A stretch of DNA of 64,000 nucleotides from Stenotrophomonas rhizophila (lineage in GTDB: Bacteria; Pseudomonadota; Gammaproteobacteria; Xanthomonadales; Xanthomonadaceae), in assembly GCF_007667275.1 (NCBI RefSeq), contig NZ_VDQT01000002.1, positions 744,001 to 808,000 of the forward strand. Reading direction: 5' to 3'. Below the pieces are notes generated by a model. That model did not search any database. It was given only the letters and a program-made list of their open reading frames with translations, and was not told the origin of the DNA. Numbering within the stretch: position 1 is the stretch's first letter; each line of letters begins with the position of its first letter. Shown here one piece after another: positions 45,467 through 54,198 of the stretch. Both the position numbers and the translations under genes were made by a program.

Positions 45467-46831
45467 ATGAGCACGATCCACATTCTTGGTATTGCCGGCA
45501 CCTTCATGGGCGGCGTGGCCGCGCTGGCGCGGGAACTGGGCCATACGGTCCGTGGCAGCGACCAGGCGATCTACCCGCCGATGTCCACCCAGCTGGAGCA
45601 GCTGGGCATCGCCCTGGATCCGGGCTACCGGGCCGACAGCGTCGGCAGCGACTGCGACGAAGTGGTGGTCGGCAACGCGCTGTCGCGCGGCAACCCGGCT
45701 GTGGAAGCGGTGCTGGATGCCGCGCAGCGTTACATTTCCGGTGCGCAGTGGCTCTCCGAACAGGTCCTGCCGGGCCGCGACACGCTGGCCGTGGCCGGCA
45801 CCCATGGCAAGACCACCACCACCACCATCCTGACCTGGCTGCTGCAGTCCGCCGGCCGCGAACCGGGCTTCCTGATCGGCGGCGTGGCCGAAGATTTCGG
45901 TGTGTCGGCACGGGTGGGGCAGGGCCGCGAATTCGTGGTCGAGGCCGATGAGTACGACACCGCCTTCTTCGACAAGCGCAGCAAGTTCGTGCATTACCGG
46001 CCGCTGGTGGCGATCCTCAACAACCTGGAATACGACCACGCCGACATCTTCCCCGACGTGGCCGCGATCCAGCGCCAGTTCCACCACCTGGTGCGCACCG
46101 TGCCCGCGCGCGGGCGACTGATCGTCAATGGCGAGGATGCCCACCTGGCCGAGGTGCTGGCGATGGGCTGCTGGACCCCGGTGGAACGCTTCGGCTTCGA
46201 CCCCGGCCTGGAATGGCATGCCGAGCTGGTCAACGCCGACGGCAGCGCCTTCGTGGTGCACCACCGCGGCGTGGCACTGGGCGAAGTGCGCTGGTCGCTG
46301 CTGGGCCGCCACAACGTGCTCAACGGCTTGGCGGCGTTGGCTGCCGCGCACGCGGTGGGCGTCGCGCCGGCCAGCGTGATCCCGGCGCTGGCGCAGTTCC
46401 GCAGCGTCAAGCGGCGCATGGAAGTGATCGGCGTGGCCGACGAGATCACCGTGTATGACGATTTCGCCCATCATCCCACTGCCATCCAGACCACGCTGCA
46501 GGGGCTGCGCGCCAAGGTCGGCGACCGCCGCATCGTGGTGGCGATGGAGCCGCGCAGCAACTCGATGCGGCTGGGGGCACACGCGCACGCGCTGGCGCCT
46601 TCGCTGGCATTGGCCGACGCCGTGGTGTTCCTGCACCGTCCCGAGCTGGCCTGGGATGCGGCCTCGGTGATTGCCGCCGTGCGCGGTGAAGCGCACGCCG
46701 TGCCCGATACCGACGCACTGCTGGCGCAGCTGGGCACGATCGCGCAGCCCGGCGACCACGTGGTGTTCATGTCCAACGGCGGCTTCGACGGCGCGCCGCG
46801 CCGCTTCCTGGCCCAGCTGCAGGCGCGCTGA
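45467..46831 (+). CDS. mpl: UDP-MurNAc:L-alanyl-gamma-D-glutamyl-meso-diaminopimelate ligase
   Basis: Mur-ligase-family enzyme of 454 residues that re-attaches recovered murein tripeptide to UDP-MurNAc in peptidoglycan recycling. The sequence shows MSTIHILGIAGTFMGGVAALARELGH, the ATP loop AVAGTHGKTTTTTI, EADEYDTAFFDKRSKFVHY and DDFAHHPTAI, all typical of Mpl rather than MurC. ATG 45467 matches this N-terminus. The next gene starts 10 bp after its stop. Confidence 0.95.
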   Translation: MSTIHILGIAGTFMGGVAALARELGHTVRGSDQAIYPPMSTQLEQLGIALDPGYRADSVGSDCDEVVVGNALSRGNPAVEAVLDAAQRYISGAQWLSEQVLPGRDTLAVAGTHGKTTTTTILTWLLQSAGREPGFLIGGVAEDFGVSARVGQGREFVVEADEYDTAFFDKRSKFVHYRPLVAILNNLEYDHADIFPDVAAIQRQFHHLVRTVPARGRLIVNGEDAHLAEVLAMGCWTPVERFGFDPGLEWHAELVNADGSAFVVHHRGVALGEVRWSLLGRHNVLNGLAALAAAHAVGVAPASVIPALAQFRSVKRRMEVIGVADEITVYDDFAHHPTAIQTTLQGLRAKVGDRRIVVAMEPRSNSMRLGAHAHALAPSLALADAVVFLHRPELAWDAASVIAAVRGEAHAVPDTDALLAQLGTIAQPGDHVVFMSNGGFDGAPRRFLAQLQAR

Positions 46832-46841
46832 GCAACCGGCC

Positions 46842-47453
46842 ATGACCGATTCCGTCGCCACGCTGCCGCTGTTCCCGCTGCATGCCGTGCTGCTGCCCGG
46901 GGCGGCGCTCGGGCTGCGCGTGTTCGAGCGGCGGTACCTGGACATGCTGCGCGAGTGCAGCCGCAACAACACGCATTTCGGGGTCTGCATGATCCTGGAC
47001 GGCAACGAGGTGGGCGATCCGGCCACGCCGGCGGCGCACGGCGTCGAAGCGCGCATCGATGATTTCGACATGGGCGCCGACGGCGTACTGGTGCTGCGCC
47101 TGCGCGGGCATCGTCGTTTCCACGTGCGCCAGGTGCGCGTGCGCGACAACGGCCTGATCATGGCCGAGGTGGAATGGAGCCCGCCCGATCATGACGACGA
47201 ACTGCGTCCGGAGCACGCGCTGCTGTCCACCGTGCTGGGTCACATCATCGAACAGGCCGGCACCGCGTTCGCACCGGCGTACCCTGCGCTGATGGACCAG
47301 GCCGCCTGGGTGGGCTGGCGGCTGGCCGAGCTGCTGCCGCTGGAAGAAGCGCAGCGCCTGCAGCTGCTGCAGATGGACGACCCGCACCAGCGCCTTGACG
47401 CGCTGCTGCGCTGGATGCCCGCCAACGCAACCCCCATCGACGAGAACTGGTAA
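46842..47453 (+). CDS. LON-substrate-binding-domain protein (non-proteolytic)
   Basis: Protein of 203 residues matching the N-terminal LON domain alone: LPLFPLHAVLLPGAALGLRVFERRYLDML, NNTHFGVCMI, RRFHVRQVRV. There is no ATPase or Ser-Lys protease part. Such stand-alone proteins are widespread but poorly characterised. It lies 10 bp after mpl and is probably co-transcribed. Confidence 0.85.
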   Translation: MTDSVATLPLFPLHAVLLPGAALGLRVFERRYLDMLRECSRNNTHFGVCMILDGNEVGDPATPAAHGVEARIDDFDMGADGVLVLRLRGHRRFHVRQVRVRDNGLIMAEVEWSPPDHDDELRPEHALLSTVLGHIIEQAGTAFAPAYPALMDQAAWVGWRLAELLPLEEAQRLQLLQMDDPHQRLDALLRWMPANATPIDENW

Positions 47454-47478
47454 CGCGACAGGGCAATGACCCCCTGGT

Positions 47479-47503
47479 GGATCACGACCGTTGGTCGTGA
47501 TCC
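47479..47503. repeat. GACC/GGTC palindrome between convergent genes
   Basis: GGATCACGACC and GGTCGTGATCC pair over 11 bp around GTT, filling the gap between the LON-domain gene and the DedA-PAP2 gene. The arms match those at 34123-34145. It may serve both transcripts as a 3' structure. Confidence 0.8.
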
Positions 47504-47504
47504 C

Positions 47505-49496
47505 TCAATACGTCCGGACCCGCAACACCGGCATGCCGGTCTCCGGATGCGTCCCTACTTCCTGCGGCAACCCGACCAGCGCCTCGCGCACCGCGTTCAA
47601 CGACGGGTCGATGCCGCGCATCGGTCGCCACATGCCGATCAGGTGGACGTGCTGCTGGTAATGCAGGGTCTGCGCGCTGCCCAGCCACAGCGGCTGGCCG
47701 CCCGGCTGCAGCTGGGCCGACGCCGGCCACAGGCGCAGCGCGAAGATCTCATTCGGCGCATTGCCCGGGCGCAGCATCAACAGCGACTCGACCTGGGTGT
47801 CCAGGGTGGCCGGCAGCACCGGCACCTCGTCTTCGGTGGCGGACTTGTCCAGCATCACCAGCGCCTGTTCCCAGCCGGCCTGCGGCTGCACGCGCCAGCC
47901 CTGGCGTTCCAGCTGCTCGCGCAGCGGTGCCAGCGGCCCGGCCACCTGCACGTCCAGCGGCCAGCGCTGGTCGTCGTCGAATTCATTGCGCCGCGAGGGC
48001 AGGGTGCGCCACTGGCCGTCCCACCACGCCTGCGCCGCCAGGTTGGCCGGCGCCCGCTGCGCCGGTTCGAAGCGCTGCAGCTTCAATTCGGTGTTGCGCG
48101 GCGCATACCACAGCGCGGCCACCGCGAAGGTGCCGTAGAACAGCCAGGAGACCGGCTTGACCCAGAACGAGCGGTTGAAACGGCGGCGATAGGCGATGCC
48201 CAGCACCAGCAGCCAGAACATGCCGAACAGCATGCCGCCGACCACGTCGCTCAACCAATGCGCACCCAGGTACAGCCGCGCGAAGCCGATCAGGCTGACG
48301 ATGATGCCCGACAGCAGGTACGGCCAGACCCGCGTCCGCCCGGGCAGCTCACGCGCGATAAGCACCGCGAAGAAACCGAAGGTGATGGTGGCCATGGTCA
48401 CCGACACCGACGGGAAGCCGAAGCCGCTGCTCGCATCCGGCGGCCGCACCACGTCCACCGTGGCGCCCAGCAGCCGGGTCAGGGCCAGGCCGAACGCCAG
48501 TGCGGCCAGCCAGTGTGCGGCGGCCATCCAGCGTCGGCGCCAGACCAGGTAGCCCATGGTCACCAGGGTCGGCGGCAGCAGTACCTGCCACGCACCGAGC
48601 GAGGCCAGCGCCGCCATCGGGTAGTCGGCCAGCGGGTTGCGCAGGGCCAGCATGGCCTGGTGCACGGCCAGGTCCAGGCTGAGCGGTTCGCCGTGCGCGA
48701 CCACCACCGTCAACAGCGCGAACCAGCCCCATCCGAGCAGCAGCAGCATCAGCGCCAGCATCGCCAGCGGCACCGACTCGCGGCGTTGCGGGTCGAACAC
48801 CGACACCGAGTAGCGGCCCAGCGTGGGGTGGCGCTGCGACCACTGCAGCAGGCTGGCCAGCCAGCTGTCCATGCGCGCGGCCGACCAGCGATAGCCATAC
48901 AGGACGATCGCCCAGACCACGCCCATCAGCACGCCGACCAGGGCCAGCACCAGCACCAGTCGCCCGGCCACGGCGGCCACGGCGTCGTAGGCTTCGCCCA
49001 GCACCCAGCCCGGCGCCAGGAACAGCACCGCCCAGGAAATGCTGGCAATGGCACTGGCCTGCATGTAGCGCATTGCCGGCATGTCCATCATCCCGGCAAT
49101 GGCCGGCACGAACGGACGGATCGCGCCGACATAGCGCGCCACCAGGATGCTCTTGAAGGCGTTGCGGCGGAACATCGTCTCGCCGCGGTCGAGCAGCTGC
49201 GGGTAACGGCTGAACGGCCACACCCCGCGCAGCCGGTCGCCCCAGCGCCGGCCGATCCAGTAGCTGATCCCGTCACCGGCGAAGGCGCCCAGCGCCGCGC
49301 ACGCCACCGCGTACGGCCCGGAGATCTGCCCGAGGCCGATGAAAACGCCCACCGCGAACAGCAGGGGCAGGGCAGGTACGATCGCACCCAGCACGATCAC
49401 CGCATCGCAGAAGGCGATGAGGAAGATGACCGCGCCGGCGAGTACCGGGTGAGCTGATATCCACGCGAGCGTGGCATCGATCCATGACGAGTCCAT
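47505..49496 (-). CDS. DedA-PAP2-LssY fusion membrane protein
   Basis: Protein of 663 residues with three parts. Residues 1-190 are a DedA/VTT domain (FCDAVIVLGAIVPALPLLF, GDGISYWIGRRWG, ARYVGAIRPFVPAIAG), as in undecaprenyl-phosphate or phospholipid flippases. Residues 240-435 are PAP2-like. Residues 490-663 are a soluble LssY-type C-terminal domain. In the PAP2 part, RP (351-352) and the third motif (Arg407, His413, Asp417) remain. The second motif reads PSVS (362-365) instead of PSGH, and the usual Lys before RP is not seen. Phosphatase activity is therefore doubtful. A role in recycling lipid carriers or in envelope homeostasis is inferred. Confidence 0.85.
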   Translation of the reverse strand: MDSSWIDATLAWISAHPVLAGAVIFLIAFCDAVIVLGAIVPALPLLFAVGVFIGLGQISGPYAVACAALGAFAGDGISYWIGRRWGDRLRGVWPFSRYPQLLDRGETMFRRNAFKSILVARYVGAIRPFVPAIAGMMDMPAMRYMQASAIASISWAVLFLAPGWVLGEAYDAVAAVAGRLVLVLALVGVLMGVVWAIVLYGYRWSAARMDSWLASLLQWSQRHPTLGRYSVSVFDPQRRESVPLAMLALMLLLLGWGWFALLTVVVAHGEPLSLDLAVHQAMLALRNPLADYPMAALASLGAWQVLLPPTLVTMGYLVWRRRWMAAAHWLAALAFGLALTRLLGATVDVVRPPDASSGFGFPSVSVTMATITFGFFAVLIARELPGRTRVWPYLLSGIIVSLIGFARLYLGAHWLSDVVGGMLFGMFWLLVLGIAYRRRFNRSFWVKPVSWLFYGTFAVAALWYAPRNTELKLQRFEPAQRAPANLAAQAWWDGQWRTLPSRRNEFDDDQRWPLDVQVAGPLAPLREQLERQGWRVQPQAGWEQALVMLDKSATEDEVPVLPATLDTQVESLLMLRPGNAPNEIFALRLWPASAQLQPGGQPLWLGSAQTLHYQQHVHLIGMWRPMRGIDPSLNAVREALVGLPQEVGTHPETGMPVLRVRTY

Positions 49497-49599
49497 CGGG
49501 GGATTATAGAGGGGGCAAAGTGACTGACTCCCGGCCAGCGGCAGCCAATGTGCATGGGCTGTCGGCAATGAACCTGATCCGCCGCCTAGAATGGCGGCC

Positions 49600-50262
49600 A
49601 TGAATCGACCGCTCCCGCCCGCCTCCCAGGCCCTGAAAGCCGACAGCTTCGGCCGCATCCTGCTGATGGAAGAGGGCGGCCGACGCTTCGTCCGCCGCGA
49701 CCTGGGCGCCACCCCGTGGTGGCTGCGCCTGCCGGCCTGGTGGCTGGCCCGGCGCGAAGCGCGCGCGCTGGCGCATCTGGACGGCATGCCCGACACTCCG
49801 GCGCTGCTGGCGTGGAATGGCCGCTGGCTGGACCGCAGCTTCATGGCCGGCGACGCCATGTACCAGCGCCCACCGCGCGGCGACCTGGCCTACTTCCGCG
49901 CCGCGCGCCGGCTGCTGCAGAAGGTGCACCGCCACGGCATCGCCCATAACGACCTGGCCAAGGAAGCCAACTGGCTGGTCCGCGAAGACGGCAGCCCGGC
50001 GCTGATCGACTTCCAGCTCGCGGTGATCGGCAACCCGCGCTCGCGCTGGATGCGCCTGCTCGCCCGCGAAGATCTGCGCCACCTGCTCAAGCACAAGCGC
50101 ATGTACTGCCGCGAATCGTTGACCCCGGTGGAGAAACGGGTGCTCAAACGCCACTCGTGGGTACGCGACCTGTGGTTCCGGACCGGCAAGCCCGTATACC
50201 GGTTCGTGACCCGGAAGATCCTGCATTGGGAAGACAACGAAGGGCAAGGCCCGAAAGCGTAA
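49600..50262 (+). CDS. Kinase-fold protein (RIO/lipopolysaccharide-kinase-like)
   Basis: Protein of 220 residues with a compact protein-kinase-like C-lobe: HRHGIAHNDLAKEANWLVREDGSPALIDFQLAV holds the HXNDLXXXXN catalytic loop and a DFQ in place of DFG. The N-lobe is short (GRILLMEEGGRRFVRRDLG). Relatives are annotated as serine/threonine or LPS-core kinases; the substrate is not known. ATG 49600 is chosen; an ATG three codons upstream is possible. TAGAAT at 49586-49591 could be a -10 box, which would imply a near-leaderless message. Confidence 0.75.
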   Translation: MNRPLPPASQALKADSFGRILLMEEGGRRFVRRDLGATPWWLRLPAWWLARREARALAHLDGMPDTPALLAWNGRWLDRSFMAGDAMYQRPPRGDLAYFRAARRLLQKVHRHGIAHNDLAKEANWLVREDGSPALIDFQLAVIGNPRSRWMRLLAREDLRHLLKHKRMYCRESLTPVEKRVLKRHSWVRDLWFRTGKPVYRFVTRKILHWEDNEGQGPKA

Positions 50263-50299
50263 ATGCGTGCCGCACAGGGCGCGACCGCTGCGCACCCCG

Positions 50300-50325
50300 G
50301 TAGGTACCGACCGTTGGTCGGTACC
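50300..50325 (+). repeat. GTAG-type REP, GACC/GGTC subfamily
   Basis: GTAG then GTACCGACC and GGTCGGTAC arms around GTT, perfectly paired. It lies between the kinase-like gene and the SDR gene on the same strand. Confidence 0.85.
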
Positions 50326-50388
50326 CATGCCTGCGGCTCCGCAGGCGCGGCATACTTGGCCCCTCATGAATTCGCGGGAGCAAGGCAC

Positions 50389-51207
50389 GTGGCCAGTCTG
50401 CAAGGGAAAACCCTGTTCATCACCGGTGCCTCGCGCGGCATCGGCCTGGCCATCGCGTTGCGTGCGGCGCGCGACGGCGCCAACGTGGCCATTGCGGCGA
50501 AGTCCGCGGTGCCGAATCCGAAACTGCCCGGCACCATCCACAGCGCCGCCGAAGCGGTGACCGCGGCCGGTGGCCAGGGACTGGCGCTGAAATGCGATAT
50601 CCGCGAGGAGGACCAGGTGCGCGCGGCGGTTGCCGCCACCGTGGATACCTTTGGCGGCATCGACATCCTGGTCAACAACGCCAGCGCGATCTGGCTGCGC
50701 GGCACGCTGGATACACCGATGAAGCGCTTCGACCTGATGCAGCAGGTCAATTCACGCGGGAGCTTCCTGTGCGCGCAGGCCTGCCTGCCGCACCTGCTGC
50801 AGGCGCCCAATCCGCACATCCTCACGCTGGCACCTCCCCCCAGCCTGGACCCGAAGTGGTGGGCGCCGCACACCGGCTACACGCTGGCCAAGATGGGCAT
50901 GAGCTTCGTCACCCTGGGCCTGGCGGCTGAATTCGGCCCGCAGGGCGTGGCGGTCAACGCGCTGTGGCCGCGCACCGTGATCGCCACTGATGCGATCAAC
51001 ATGATTCCCGGCGTGGATGTGGGGGGTTGCCGCACGCCGGAAATCCTGGCCGACGCCGCGCACGCGGTCCTGACCCGCGACGCCGCCGGGTTCAGCGGAC
51101 AGTTCCTGCTGGATGACGAGGTACTGGCCGAAGCCGGCATCACCGACCTGAGCGGCTATGCCATAGATCCGACGCGCCCGCTGATGCCCGATCTGTTCCT
51201 GGACTGA
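50389..51207 (+). CDS. Short-chain dehydrogenase/reductase (HSDL2-like)
   Basis: SDR of 272 residues. The cofactor motif is FITGASRGIGLAIALRAARDGANVAIAAKSA; NNASAI is the NNAG equivalent, and the catalytic pair is in YTLAKMG. The KSAVPNPKLPGTIHSAAEAVTAAGGQGLAL block resembles the hydroxysteroid-dehydrogenase-like 2 group often linked to lipid metabolism. GTG 50389 with GGAG 9 bp upstream is the best start. The substrate is unknown. Confidence 0.88.
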   Translation: MASLQGKTLFITGASRGIGLAIALRAARDGANVAIAAKSAVPNPKLPGTIHSAAEAVTAAGGQGLALKCDIREEDQVRAAVAATVDTFGGIDILVNNASAIWLRGTLDTPMKRFDLMQQVNSRGSFLCAQACLPHLLQAPNPHILTLAPPPSLDPKWWAPHTGYTLAKMGMSFVTLGLAAEFGPQGVAVNALWPRTVIATDAINMIPGVDVGGCRTPEILADAAHAVLTRDAAGFSGQFLLDDEVLAEAGITDLSGYAIDPTRPLMPDLFLD

Positions 51208-51279
51208 TCGCGCGTCACGGCGTGCTCCGTTTTGGCTGTCGTCATCGTCCTGCGCACGAAAAATGCGGCACGATGCCGG

Positions 51280-51792
51280 TCACAGACTGTTGACAAACGT
51301 CATGACCAATTCCCTGCGACGTTCAGCCACATTCTCGAGAACACGAAGATTGTTCTCTGCAGCGATCAGTCCGTTCATCGCCCGCTCTTTGGTCACAGTC
51401 GCCACGTGCAGCATCTCATCGCGTGATTCACCAGCTGGGACGGTTTCAAGCACATCACGCTCCCATTGATTCGTGCGGTCGAGCATGGCCCGCGCGTCGA
51501 TCAGCGTGGTACGCGCATCGATAACGGCCGAATTGCTCACCGCGATCGGCGCAACTGCACAGGGAGCCAAGGCGGACGAGGTCGATTCGACGCGCGAACC
51601 GACCATGGCGCTAGACGAGTGCAGTTTGTGCTGGGTGGAAAGATTGGCAGCTTGCATGAATTCGGCGGTACGAATCAACGGGCACATAGTGTCCGCTGAA
51701 GAGTGGCAATAGCCTTCCAGATTCTGATCATTCTTAATCAAGTCGTATCGCGCTGCGGCGGCAAGTGGTGTGGAGCTTTTGCTTTCGCACAC
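51280..51792 (-). CDS. Hypothetical protein in a REP-bracketed, A+T-richer patch
   Basis: An open frame of about 170 residues from GTG 51792; a start at ATG 51688 (MCPLIRTAEF) is also possible. The C-terminal 70 residues look like an amphipathic or coiled helix (MLHVATVTKERAMNGLIAAENNLRVLENVAERRREL). Base composition is visibly lower in G+C than in neighbouring genes. No family, signal peptide or clear ribosome-binding site is seen. It may be a real accessory gene, a remnant, or non-coding. Confidence 0.35.
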   Translation of the reverse strand: MCESKSSTPLAAAARYDLIKNDQNLEGYCHSSADTMCPLIRTAEFMQAANLSTQHKLHSSSAMVGSRVESTSSALAPCAVAPIAVSNSAVIDARTTLIDARAMLDRTNQWERDVLETVPAGESRDEMLHVATVTKERAMNGLIAAENNLRVLENVAERRRELVMTFVNSL

Positions 51793-51815
51793 CCTTTTGG
51801 CGCACCTTGGTATTC

Positions 51816-51948
51816 GTAGTGCCACGCCATGCGTGGCAACCGCGCGCAGCGCGGCAAAGCGTCCGCAGACGCAGGATTTCCGTTGACAACCGCCCGTCCG
51901 ACGCCACGACTCCAATACGAAGAGCAGCCACGCAGGGCGTGGCTCTAC
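51816..51948. repeat. Inverted pair of GTAG REPs (BIME-like)
   Basis: A plus-oriented copy (51816-51838; GTAG, TGCCACGC, CAT, GCGTGGCA) faces a minus-oriented copy of the main type (51925-51948) across about 86 bp. The CTA at 51945-51947, part of the reversed GTAG, is the stop codon of the ion-channel gene. Confidence 0.85.
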
Positions 51949-52817
51949 GTGTTCATCGGCTCCGGTAGCCGCTCACCGCACTGGCGACAATGGCGTGCAT
52001 CCGGCTCATGTCCTTCCAGCCCGCATGCCGGGCAGCCGCGCGCGTCGCGTTTGGCGGCGCGCTCGGCATCGCGCATGGTATTGGCCAGCTCCGCAGTGTA
52101 GATGCCGGTGGGCACGGCAATGATGCTGTAGCCGATCAGGATCAGCACTGAGGTGACGAAGCGGCCCAGTACGGTCTGCGGCACGATGTCGCCGAAGCCT
52201 ACCGTGGCCATCGTCACCACCGCCCAGTACATCGCACTGGGAATGCTGGTGAAGCCATGGTTCGGCCCTTCGATCACGTACATCAGGGTGCCGGCGATGA
52301 TCGTGATGGTGATCACCGTGAACAGGAACAGCAGGATCTTGCGCCGGCTGCGCCACAGCGACTCCATCAGCACGCCGCTCTCTTCGATGTAGCGGGTCAG
52401 CTTGAGGATGCGGAACACGCGCAGGATGCGCAGCGCGCGCACCACCAGCAGGCTTTGCGCGCCGGGGATGAACAGCGACAGGTAGGTGGGCAGGATCGAG
52501 GCCAGGTCGATGATCCCCCAGATGCTGAAGGCGTAGCGCAGCGGGCGCTTCACCACCACCAGCCGCAGCAGGTACTCGGCGGTGAACAGCAGGGTGAAAC
52601 CCCACTCGACCACGTACAGCCAGCTGGCATGTTCGATGTGGAAGCGCTGCACGCTGTCGAACATCACCACCAGCACGCTGGCGATGATGGCGTACACCAG
52701 CAGCAGGTCGAAATTGCGCGACGGCCGGGTGTCGTGCCGGTAGATGATGTCGAACCAGGTCCGGCGCCAGCCGGACTCGGTGGCGGGGTTCAGCTGGGGG
52801 GCGCGCAGGGGGTGCAT
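51945..52817 (-). CDS. Voltage-gated-type potassium channel with C-terminal zinc ribbon
   Basis: Six-TM channel of 290 residues. The S4-like helix carries regular arginines (RALRILRVFRILKLTRYI), and the filter is TVGFGD, of potassium type. The C-terminus ends in a small CX2C...CX2C ribbon (CPACGLEGHEPDARHCRQCGERL), unusual for a simple Kv channel. ATG 52817 (MHPLRAPQL) or 52826 may be the start. The TAG stop codon is formed by the GTAG of an adjoining REP. It is divergent from the aminotransferase gene. Confidence 0.9.
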   Translation of the reverse strand: MHPLRAPQLNPATESGWRRTWFDIIYRHDTRPSRNFDLLLVYAIIASVLVVMFDSVQRFHIEHASWLYVVEWGFTLLFTAEYLLRLVVVKRPLRYAFSIWGIIDLASILPTYLSLFIPGAQSLLVVRALRILRVFRILKLTRYIEESGVLMESLWRSRRKILLFLFTVITITIIAGTLMYVIEGPNHGFTSIPSAMYWAVVTMATVGFGDIVPQTVLGRFVTSVLILIGYSIIAVPTGIYTAELANTMRDAERAAKRDARGCPACGLEGHEPDARHCRQCGERLPEPMNT

Positions 52818-52891
52818 GGGCCGCATTGTGCCCCAGCCGGTGGAGGGGGAGAATGGACCCCCTTCCCGGACCCCTCGGACCCCTGACCGCC

Positions 52892-54121
52892 ATGACCGCT
52901 GCTGCCCCCGACCCGCTCCTGTCCCTGTCGCATTACTACCTGCCGGTGTACAAGCCGCGCCAGGTGGTGCTCGAGCGCGGCCAGGGCGCCCGCGTCTGGG
53001 ACAACCAGGGCCGTGAGTTCATCGACCTGGCCGCCGGCATCGCGGTGTGCGGGCTGGGCCACAACGACCCCGACCTGAAAGCGGCGCTGATCGAGCAGGC
53101 CGGCAAGCTGTGGCACACCAGCAACGTGTTCTACAGCGAGCCACCGCTGCGCCTGGCCGAAGAGCTGGTCACCGCCTCGCGCTTCGCCGAGCGCGTGTTC
53201 CTGTGCAATTCCGGTGCCGAAGCCAATGAAGTGGCGATCAAGCTGGTGCGCAAGTGGGCCTCGTCGCAGGGCCGTCCTGCCCACCAGCGGGTGATCGTGA
53301 CCTTCCGTGGCAGCTTCCACGGCCGCACCCTGGCGGCGGTGACCGCCACCGCGCAGCCGAAGTACCAGGAAGGCTACGAGCCGCTGCCCGGTGGCTTCCG
53401 CTATGTGGATTTCAATGACGAGGTACAGCTGGAAACGGCGATGGCCGCCGGCGACGTGGCCGCGGTGATGCTGGAGCCGATCCAGGGCGAAGGCGGGGTG
53501 ATGCCGGCCAAGCCGGGCTTCATGAAGCGGATCCGCGAACTGTGCGACCAGCACGGTGCGCTGATGGTGCTCGACGAGATCCAGGCTGGCATGGGCCGCA
53601 CCGGTACCCTGTTCGCGCACTGGCAGGACGAAATCAAGCCGGACATCGTCACCCTGGCCAAGGCGCTTGGCGGCGGTTTCCCGATCGGCGCGATGCTGGC
53701 CGGGCCCAAGGTTGCCGAGACCATGCAGTTCGGCGCGCACGGCACCACCTTCGGCGGCAACCCGCTGGCGGCGGCGGTGGCGCGGGTAGCGCTGCGCAAG
53801 CTCTCCTCGGCGGAGATCGCGCGCAACGTGAGCCGGCAGTCGCAGGCGCTGCGCGATGGGCTGGACAGCATCAATGACGAGTTCAAGGTGTTCAGCCAGG
53901 TGCGCGGTCGCGGCCTGATGCTGGGTGCGGTGCTGGACAAGGATTTCGCCGGCCAGGCCGGGGCGATCCTGGACCACGCGGCGGAGCACGGGCTGCTGAC
54001 GTTGCAGGCCGGGCCGGACGTGCTGCGGTTCGTGCCGGCGTTGAACATCACCGATGAAGAGATTGCCGAAGGCCTGAAGCGGCTGCGGGCTGCGGTGCAG
54101 TCGTTCATCGCGACGCGTTGA
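52892..54121 (+). CDS. argD: Acetylornithine/succinylornithine aminotransferase family protein
   Basis: Class III PLP aminotransferase of 409 residues. Visible are HYYLPVYKPRQVVLERGQGARVWD, LCNSGAEANEVAIKLVRK, the FHGRTLAAVTATAQPKY block, LDEIQAGMGRTG, and the PLP lysine in TLAKALGGGFPIGAM. Closest in pattern to ArgD/AstC, so it probably acts in arginine synthesis or catabolism. Xanthomonads use an N-acetylcitrulline variant of arginine synthesis, which still needs this step. No other arg genes lie nearby. Confidence 0.85.
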   Translation: MTAAAPDPLLSLSHYYLPVYKPRQVVLERGQGARVWDNQGREFIDLAAGIAVCGLGHNDPDLKAALIEQAGKLWHTSNVFYSEPPLRLAEELVTASRFAERVFLCNSGAEANEVAIKLVRKWASSQGRPAHQRVIVTFRGSFHGRTLAAVTATAQPKYQEGYEPLPGGFRYVDFNDEVQLETAMAAGDVAAVMLEPIQGEGGVMPAKPGFMKRIRELCDQHGALMVLDEIQAGMGRTGTLFAHWQDEIKPDIVTLAKALGGGFPIGAMLAGPKVAETMQFGAHGTTFGGNPLAAAVARVALRKLSSAEIARNVSRQSQALRDGLDSINDEFKVFSQVRGRGLMLGAVLDKDFAGQAGAILDHAAEHGLLTLQAGPDVLRFVPALNITDEEIAEGLKRLRAAVQSFIATR

Positions 54122-54127
54122 GGAAGC

Positions 54128-54180
54128 GCAGCCGACTGACGGCAGCCGACTGACAGCAGCCGACTAACAGTCGGCTCTAC
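54128..54180 (-). repeat. Tandem 14-bp repeats ending in a GTAG REP
   Basis: Three consecutive 14-bp units starting GCAGCCGACT lie at 54128, 54142 and 54156. The last is part of a REP (54157-54180, minus orientation) with AGCCGAC/GTCGGCT arms around TAACA and reversed GTAG at its end. The left arm of the REP has thus been triplicated. Confidence 0.75.
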
Positions 54181-54198
54181 TGCGTTGGCTGCCCTGCA

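Noticed and set aside
47480..47502. Operator site for a regulator
   Set aside because: The near-perfect palindrome lies between converging 3' ends rather than at a promoter and matches the repeat family.
47466..49457. A 663-codon plus-strand frame opposite the DedA-PAP2 gene
   Set aside because: The translation is Gln/His/Arg-rich low complexity, whereas the minus strand shows membrane segments and domain motifs.
51280..51915. Extension of the hypothetical protein upstream to about 211 residues
   Set aside because: The extension would be translated through a REP and has no supporting start site; a start at or after 51792 is more plausible.
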